Of a stretch of DNA of 64,000 bases, positions 56,762 to 64,000 are shown one piece after another. Made by a program: the position numbers and the translations under genes. The stretch is from Ceraceosorus guamensis (Eukaryota; Basidiomycota; Exobasidiomycetes; Ceraceosorales; Ceraceosoraceae). Below the pieces are notes generated by a model. The model had not been told where the DNA came from. It did no database searches and saw nothing but the letters and a program-made list of their open reading frames with translations. The stretch covers positions 306,060-370,059 of the forward strand of contig NW_020290009.1 in the NCBI RefSeq assembly GCF_003144195.1. Direction: 5' to 3'. Numbering within the stretch: position 1 is the first letter of the stretch; every line of letters starts with the position of its first letter.

Positions 56762-59700
56762 ATGGACACGCTCAGCACAACAATCGATACCCACGTCGGG
56801 GCCGGCGCGAGAGCATCATCGACATCGGAGCCCCAGAAACACCAAAGCGACTTCGACTCAGACTACACGACGCTCAATACACACGCGCCGCAGTTCCAAG
56901 GACTGGCCTTCACCTCGCAACCTGAGGCACGCCTTGCATCGGGCTCAACTACGCCCAACCAAACGACCTCCAGATCAGGGGCAGTGGACGTTCCTAGAGC
57001 TCAAACCAAACCGCAATCTGACTTGAACAGTGCTGCCGGGTCCTACCCTTCTCCCGATTTGCTCTCGGCCTCTTGGGGCTCAGCCACGTCTGCCTCGTCT
57101 AAGACGCCTACTCGTCCATCGAACGTCGTCGCAGAAGGCGCCTCGTCGTGGACAGACCCAAACGCATCTCCCAGGCTTCGCCCGAAAGGCAGCTGGACTC
57201 ACATCTTCAGCCGGCCAGCTCTTCCTTCTTCATCCCCGAGCAACGCTGGCACAGTCAATTTGAGCGCTTCCTGCTTGGCGCCAACGACAGCGGGAGGCCT
57301 ATCTTCGGCAAGAGCTTCTGTGGAGAGCCTCGGCGCTAGCCAAGCTGCCGAAGCTACCTCTTCTCGCAAAGCACCAAGACACAGCAGTAGCTTCACACGC
57401 ACTGTCAAAGACATCGTTAGCGGGAGGCGTGGCTCCTTGCCCTACACCGGGCACAGTCAGCAGCAAGACGCGTCTCACGCGCCCTTGTCTGGAGCGTCGA
57501 CGCCAATCGTCACCATCGACGACGTGGATTTCGACCACGACGACGACCACGCGCAGCTCAGTCGATCGGCCAGACAAGCGCAAAACATATCGCTTGGAAT
57601 GCATGAAGGCGATGGCGGGCAGCCTAGCTCCTCACAACCTCGAGGAGGCACCCATTCAGACATGCTCCAGGTAGATAGCGCCGAACCTGCACTACAGGCC
57701 AGTGATGCGCCCTCTTACTCGATGGATGATAGCAGGAGCGATGCTACAGCCACGGGTGCCTTATCAGGGCAGGAGGGCACAGAACCGGTCGAAACGCTCA
57801 ACGACAGCGCCGCTGCGCCCGACGTAGGTCCAGAGAAGTCAAAGAGTGCAGGCCCGCAGTCTGGGCGGCCACCGTTGGTCACACCCGAGGGCGGCACTAG
57901 CACATCTTCCTCCTTGCTGCGACGCTTCTCTGGCGGCATGCTGAGTGAAGAAGCTTTGCGCCCCTCGTCGTACTCTCTGCTCGGCGGACCACGCTCTGCC
58001 AATCCTTCAGGTGGCATCAGCGGAGCTCTGATGCAAATGAGCTCCAGCTTAGGTGCGCCGGGTGGGGGAGGCGCAGCTGCGATACAATACCCGCGCACTG
58101 CTGGCCCATCGACTGGAGCCACCAGCTTCAATAATGTAATGGCGCAATATGATGTTCCCCGCTCCTCTATCCTGTTGAATCCCGGCCAGCGCAAAACAGT
58201 GGTGGACGACTGGCGGTGGGAGTCTGTCGGGGCATCACCTCCTGCGAATGACGAGACTCGACCTCCTCTGACAATCAGGCGGGTGCCTGTTGTCGCGTCT
58301 GCTCGGGAGCGCCGAGAAGCCGCGCGCGAAGCAGCAAGGGCGCGGGAAATTGCGCGAGAGAAGGAACGAGAGCGCCTGAGAGAGAAAGAGCGGGAGGCGG
58401 AAGAAAAGGTGTGGGGAATCCCAAAGAAGGCGTTCTACATGGGCTTGCCGGACCTATCTTTCAATGCGCAGGCCAGCATGCTGGCGGGCTGGGGAAATGG
58501 AAGCGGAACGACGGATTTTCGTCCCATTTCTCGAATCAACCGGTCAAGACCCAACAGCGCCCATGGTCGCTCGGGAAGCTACAGCTCCATCACTTCGGAT
58601 GCAGCGAGGAGGGAGAGCTTGCAGAAGGACAGGGAAAGAGACCGCCGTGAGCGCGAGTTGGAGCGCTTGCGAATCGAAGAAGAGCAAGACGCTGCCGAAG
58701 AGGAGCCAATGGACCCAGAGGAGCTTGCAGCTTTGAACGCGATCATCAACACGCGTAGAAGTGCTGAGGCTGCCATGGCCTTGGCAAGCGGGCAGCTCAG
58801 ATTCGGCTTACCGCTACGAGCACGAGCGCAGTCGACGCATTCTACAGACTCTGCTGTGCTTCGAGATTCCAGAGACGCCAGCGCTACTATGGATGTGGCC
58901 GACCAAAGCTCGCCAAAGCGACCCAGCATAGCAGGCGGGCGCACCGACAGTCGAGATTCTGTCCCATCGCTTGCTTCAACGCAAGTCGAAGACGTTTCGA
59001 GCGTGTTTCAGCATCGTCCAAGTCTCAGCAAGAGGCGGAGCACTTCGCAGTCAAGCAAAGGTCTAGGTCCACCGAAGATCCGTTTTGCACCTCTGCCGCA
59101 TCCCTTCGGAATGCTTCCGCCATCATTGGAGGAAGATGTCGAGAATGGAGGGGGAAGAAGAGGCTCCAAGGATTCTTCGAGCGGCAAAAAACACGCGGCT
59201 GATGGTGAAAGGGTCCTGCAGAACTTGGCGGCTAACGGCACACTGCCAAAGATAGATGGCATGAGCAGCGCAGCCGAAGACAGTGACAGCATCAGCGATA
59301 GCGACGAGGAAGGCTGGGCGAGAAGGTGGAGCACTCTCGGCGAACGAAGCAAAGTGTGAGTTGCGAACGGTCGGGCGCAGCACTGATTGAGGCTCACATG
59401 GTCGACAATCATCCCGCGTGCCGTTTAGGTACTTGATGTCAATGCTCTCCTCAGAGAAGGAGGAAGCGCGATCGCGCAGACGAAGTCGCAGACGAGGACG
59501 CGCCAGTTCCCGCGCCAGTTCAGTCAAGAGCAGAAACAGCAGTGTGGGCTCTGGCGACGAAGATGATAGGTTGAGGAGACGTGAGATGATCCGTGCAAGC
59601 CGCCCAGGCGGTACTGGCATGGTGACCCTACCCGACGGCACCAAGATCAAGGCGCGCAGGGTAGGCGAGCGCTCTGGTGATGCTGAGACAGACTACGAGG

Positions 59701-61832
59701 AAGTCCTCGAGCCGCACGAGTGGGGCTTCGCAGGTCTCGCCAAGGAGTATCGCCGCTCCCTCGCAGCGCCTAGCGTTGAGAGCGTTGATGACGCTGCCAC
59801 TGGCGATAAGCGTGCAAGCGCCGCTGACGGTCCAGTGGACCTCGACGATAGCGAAGCGGCCCTTCCCGTGGCTGACGCTGACTTGGCGGCTTCTGAAGCG
59901 GACGCTGATGCGACGGGCGAGGGCTACTCGTCTGATCGAAGCTGGCCCAAGCGAAGACGGCGAAGCCCATCACCGATTGCGGCGGAGGATGACGCAGATG
60001 CTCGCACTCCGACAGCTGGGAGAGCATTGGCTGCACAACAGGCCGAAGGGGAGAGGGATGCAGCGGAAGACTCCATGGCTGCGTCGCACGATACGCTCTC
60101 GCCAGAGGGCAAGCTGCGGAGTCCGCGTCCTGGCACTCATCAGCCCGGACAAGATTCTGTCTCCACTGCCGCCAGCAAGCCGCGCAATGCGACGCTGCCG
60201 ATGCTCAACGCCCAACAAGCCGCTGAAGTACGCCGTCGACACGAAGAGGAAGTTGCTGCTCTAGGGGCTGAAGTCCTTGCAAATATTGCGCGAAACAAGG
60301 ACAAGAGCAAGGGCGTAACTTCTCCGGCGCTTGACGACACGCGTCTTTCCAGTCATCTCGCCAATGCTCAGTCTCCTCTGTCCCCCAATTTCAGCGCCTT
60401 GACTGCTAATGCGAATGCGGAGAAGCGACCCGACTCGCCTCCTGGCTCGACAAATCAGCAGAGTGCCAAAATGACACAGAGCAAGGATGATGATGCCCGC
60501 AGAGAGAAGGTGCCGAGCGACAAGCGCCCTCATGAGCCCAAGCGCCGACCAACGCTGCCATTGCCACTCGCAAACATTCTTCGCAAGAGCCAGCGCGAGC
60601 CATCGCAGACTCGCAGGCAAGCTTCAAGCAGCTCTGCGACTTCGAAGCCTTCTGAAGATGCCGCAAGTTCCGCTGCAGAGCTTGACAAGCCGACGGCGCA
60701 AAAGCCTGCGGAAGGCCTGGCGATGGCTCACCTTGCGCCTCCCGCGTCTCCTGGTCGCTCGAACAATCTGTCGCCCGCGTCAAATCCGACTCGGACTTTA
60801 TCGCCCAGCTCTTCGCTCCGCGATTTGTCCCCTGCCGCCTCACCGCGAGTGTCCCGTGCGCCGTCCTTTGGCCATAGCCCTACGAGACCGCGCTTCAATT
60901 CGCCATCGGATTCTCATCTAGCAGGCATCAGCATGCCCGCTCCATCACCTTCCTTGCCTCGCCGACCGGATGCGCGAGGATACTCTGTTGTTCCTCTGCC
61001 GTCCAATCAGCTTGGAGCAAGACCCAGTCGTCCTCGCGAAGGTCGCGTATGGCAATATGACGACTCGGACGGTTTCTCATCCAGCTCTTCGGCTTCTGAG
61101 CCCGAGTCTCGAGCACACGAGGCGGGCAAAGGCAAGTCGCAGGAGAAGGACGCGCAAAGCGATAGCGATAGCGACGCTATGGATCCGGAGGAGCTGGCTG
61201 AAGAAGAAAGGCTCACGGCCATTCAAAAGAAGCGTGCCACGACGCGTGCGGCTGGACAAGAGGTGATGTCAGCTAAAGTAAAGAGCTCCTCCTCCACGCG
61301 TGGCATCTCAGCCAACACACGCAACGGGAGTGGCACAACGGGCAGCAGCAGAACCGCACATGGTTCGCATGACACTACCTCGCCCGGTCTGCGTGCCACG
61401 ACATCTAGCGCTAATGTGCCTCGCAACGCACGGAAGAGCGGTAGGATCAGCGGCAAAGGCTTGCGCGGAACAGCCTCTCTCGGCGCTCTGCCTTCTCGTA
61501 GAGGCGATGCTTCGGACGACTTCAATGACACGGACGAGGATATAGACGAGCTAGACGACTCCGAGCTGTGGTCCTCTACCATCTCTCAGGCCATGACAGG
61601 GCTTCGCAGACCGTCGAAAGGTGTCATCGAAGCCGAGTTGGCCAAGGCTAAATTGGCCAGAGAGAAGCGCTTGCGCAGAGAAGAGAAGGAGCGTCGTGTT
61701 CGCCTGCAGAAGGAAAAGGAAAGGAAAGAAAAGGAAGAACTTGATCCTGATTGGGGCTGGGTCTCTAAGCGAGGAGGGGGACCTATCGGAATGGGCGCTT
61801 CAACGACGAGCGTCAATCGCGTGCGCAGATGA
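56762..61832 (+). CDS. 1665-residue disordered, charged protein of unknown function
   Basis: Two exons, 56762-59355 and 59429-61832, joined through GT|G TAC (SKVYLMSMLSSEKEE). No known family recognised. The first 470 residues are Ser/Pro/Thr-rich. A charged helix follows (RERREAAREAARAREIAREK, then further Glu/Arg/Lys), and then a conserved-looking segment (WGIPKKAFYMGLPDLSFNAQ, ASMLAGWGNGSGTTDFRPIS). Exon 2 has an Arg-rich start, VTLPDGTKIKARRVGERSGD with EPHEWGFAGLAKEYRRSL, long Ser-rich stretches, and a final charged coiled coil (AELAKAKLAREKRLRREEKE) ending near LDPDWGWVSKRGGG. A MDPEELA motif occurs in each half with acidic surroundings. The layout suggests a large regulatory scaffold; no function is assigned. 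A third, earlier 5' exon cannot be excluded. Confidence 0.75.
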
Positions 61833-63127
61833 AGTGTCGAGTTGGTGTCCCGCCAGCATCTCAAGTAATCCGCAGCCATATTTCTCGTTGTGAATCGCTT
61901 CGTGGAAGAATGCCCATAAGGCGCACGCCTCGCCGCATCCTCACACCCTGTGGTGTTGTCACTGCTCTTGACCACGAACAATCACGCGCAAGCGTTTTCC
62001 ACCCTCCAAGTCTCAGCATCCTATCATACCACCCTTGCCGCATGTACCCAAGTCACCAATGATCAATCAACACGCTCTCCTGAGCGATGGCCATGCCCGA
62101 CGAGCCTGCATTACAGTGGTGAGGACTAGAGATGCATCGCTGCTTCGAGAGGGAGAATGCGCTACAGACTTGCCGATAAGAGACTCGAAAGCGAGAGCGG
62201 TTTCATCTGCCGGGTTCGCAGACGCACACAAGCGTCATGATATACACAAGCGCATGCTTGATAGTCACGAGTATGCTGAAGAATGCATTTGTGAGTCGCA
62301 AGAGTACACCAAACTCCAGGCGTTAAGCTGAGCGCTGTCGACTTGACTAAACTCGAATGCGAATGCGAGAGCGAGAATGATAAGCATCTCGATCTTTCCG
62401 TCCACGGCGGTCACGCGACTGCATGCATGGCAGCAGACGCCTCCACAATCGTGAGTCATCCATCGTCAATCCGTTGCGAGGTGAGTCATCGGATCTTCAG
62501 CATTCACATTCGCATGCAGCGCGATTGGAGCAGCAGGCGCCGGCAGCAGTCCGAGCAACTCACGACTATAAGACTTGTGCGAGAGGCAAAACGCGCTGCG
62601 CGAACAGAAGCGGCGGCAGACGCAAGAAGAACCAGCAGGAATTCAGAGGCCGGCCGGCCGGCCGGGACGTCACGTCACGTCACTCTGCTTCGCTAAGCTA
62701 CGTGATGCTGGCGGCTTCTTGTTCGAGAGGTTTTGTGCAACTTTGCCGTTGCCTGTGGATTTGCGTTTTGACATTCAATTCAATTCAGCAGCAGCGAAAG
62801 ACGAGAGCTACTCACGACTGTACGCGGATCGAAGCTCCGCTTGCAACGTTTTCGTGATAACGGCAGCCACCAAGCAGACCTTGCTGAATTAGCGTCATCG
62901 GCTAGAGATCGATAAGGCAGCCCTGCTGACCACACCTACGCACCTGCACCACCCTTGATCCACCCACGCCGCGGTCCCGCTTCTGACTGGGGGCCCAGAC
63001 TGCCTGCAGCTTGCACAGGCTTGCATTTCAACTTAATCGTTCCTCTCATCCGGTCACCCGTGCCCGCTTCCTTCCGCACGCACAATCTCCGACTGTTCGG
63101 AGGAGTTGGAGGGCTGTTCAAAGCACC
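61833..63127. other. Intergenic region upstream of alanine aminotransferase
   Basis: No convincing gene. It contains ACTCACGACT at 62558-62567 and 62810-62819, a GGCC tandem run (62648-62665) and an ACGTC-type run next to it. Confidence 0.5.
62648..62683. repeat. GGCC tandem run followed by ACGTC repeats
   Basis: Four GGCC units (62648-62663), then three overlapping CGTCAC/ACGTC units to 62683. The tract is a short intergenic microsatellite. Confidence 0.75.
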
Positions 63128-63654
63128 ATGACTCGCATCGGCCTAGCTTCCACGCTCTTCTCCTCCACCCCTGGGAAACATTCATCATCCGCACACATTC
63201 TCTCCCACTTCGCCGTCTTTGGGTACAAATCTTCATCCTTTAATCACGCTTCCTCTGCATCAACTCCTCGCTCCCAATCTCGCTCCAAGGTTGTGCCGGG
63301 ACTGATCAAGTCCTTTACGATGTCAGCTTCAACATCTTACCAGCCCGTCTTGACGGAAAAGAGCATCAACCCGCACGTGCTCAACGTCGAGTACGCTGTA
63401 CGAGGAGAATTGTCCAATCGCGCCAACAAATATGCAGAGCTGTTGGCTTCGGGGGATCACGAAAAGGTCAAGAAGGAGAATGGCATTCGCTTCGATAGCG
63501 TCGTCACCGCCAACATCGGTAATCCGCAACAGCAACCTTACCTAGCGCAGAAGCCCCTGACGTTCTGGAGACAGGTCAGTGACGAATGTGATGGCCAGTG
63601 CTAAGCGGGCTGTGCGCAAGTTGTAGCACCCAGACGACTGACTGACACGCGTCA

Positions 63655-63720
<66 letters not shown>

Positions 63721-63918
63721 TCTCGTGAATGCAGGTTGCGGCATTGACCGAGTACCCCGACCTGCTGCAGAACAAATCCGGCACTTTGTCAGATCTCTTT
63801 CCCTCCGATGCCCGAGCTCGTGCTGAGCAGATCCTACGCGATGTTGGCAGTGTTGGAGCATACTCTCACAGCAAGGGGGCATCGAGCATCCGCAAGCACG
63901 TCGCGCAGTACATCGAAG
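63128..63918 (+). CDS. Alanine aminotransferase, N-terminal part (cut by window edge)
   Basis: PLP enzyme that interconverts alanine plus 2-oxoglutarate and pyruvate plus glutamate. Exon 1 is 63128-63574 and exon 2 is 63735-63918, followed by a GTGCGT donor, so the gene continues beyond the window. Family landmarks are LTEKSINPHVLNVEYAVRGE, VVTANIGNPQQQPYLAQKPL, VAALTEYPDLLQ, FPSDARARAEQILRDVGSVG and AYSHSKGASSIRKHVAQYI. The first 64 residues are rich in Ser, Arg and Lys with almost no acids, like a mitochondrial presequence. A second in-frame ATG at 63320 (MSASTSYQPVL) would give a cytosolic form. The PLP-binding Lys region lies outside the window. Intron 1 contains a run of 61 C. Confidence 0.93.
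63657..63717. repeat. Poly-C run of 61 bases inside an intron
   Basis: Uninterrupted C from 63657 to 63717 within intron 1 of alanine aminotransferase, 17 bases before the acceptor at 63734. Such length is unusual; the true length may differ because homopolymers are prone to sequencing and assembly error. Confidence 0.9.
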
Positions 63919-64000
63919 GTGCGTAGAGCTCGCGTTTGCCTCGAAGCACTGCAGCGCGTTGGAAGGATTCTATTGAAAGCCCTCCATCCTGCGTCGTCTT

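Overview
The window looks like nuclear DNA of a basidiomycete fungus, probably Ustilaginomycotina (smut relatives). Genes are intron-rich, with short introns of about 50-120 nt and mostly GTGAGT-type donors. The gene set is fungal: a Zn2Cys6 regulator, a seven-helix receptor, Chm7 and many secreted proteins. The lineage is inferred from overall character, not from a search. All exon models below were built by hand from splice consensus, reading frame and family similarity.

Left part (1-25.3 kb): a catalase cut by the window edge (-); a secreted protein with dibasic-flanked modules (-); the ESCRT-III protein Chm7 (-), divergent from a membrane-anchored neutral ceramidase (+); a large unrecognised disordered protein (-); a doubtful small gene (-); a Zn2Cys6 transcription factor whose zinc cluster is split over four exons, one of only 26 nt (+); and protein phosphatase methylesterase PPE1 (+).

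Middle part (26.5-40.8 kb): the most unusual region. At least five small genes (four +, one -) share one plan: exon 1 encodes a signal peptide and ends one base into a codon, and exon 2 begins with the two completing bases and ends in a short four-cysteine tail. Two tail types occur: C-x3-C-x5/6-C-x3-C near 26.5-28.5 kb and C-x3-C-x9-12-C-x2-C near 32.4-40.8 kb. Seven further tail exons in the same splice phase have no recognisable signal exon of their own. They are either mutually exclusive 3' exons or relics of tandem duplication. Several tails follow dibasic sites, which suggests Kex2-processed secreted peptides. A single-exon gene with a weak F-box-like start sits inside this region.

Right part (41-64 kb): a seven-helix receptor with a very long third cytoplasmic loop (-); a nitrilase/omega-amidase with a likely mitochondrial presequence (+); an unrecognised 497-aa protein (-); a makorin-type E3 ligase with CCCH-RING-CCCH order (-); a 1665-aa disordered charged protein (+); and the 5' part of alanine aminotransferase (+), with a run of 61 C in its first intron.

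The decamer ACTCACGACT recurs at least 11 times on the two strands, always outside the exons modelled here. No tRNA, rRNA, CRISPR array or intact transposon was recognised.
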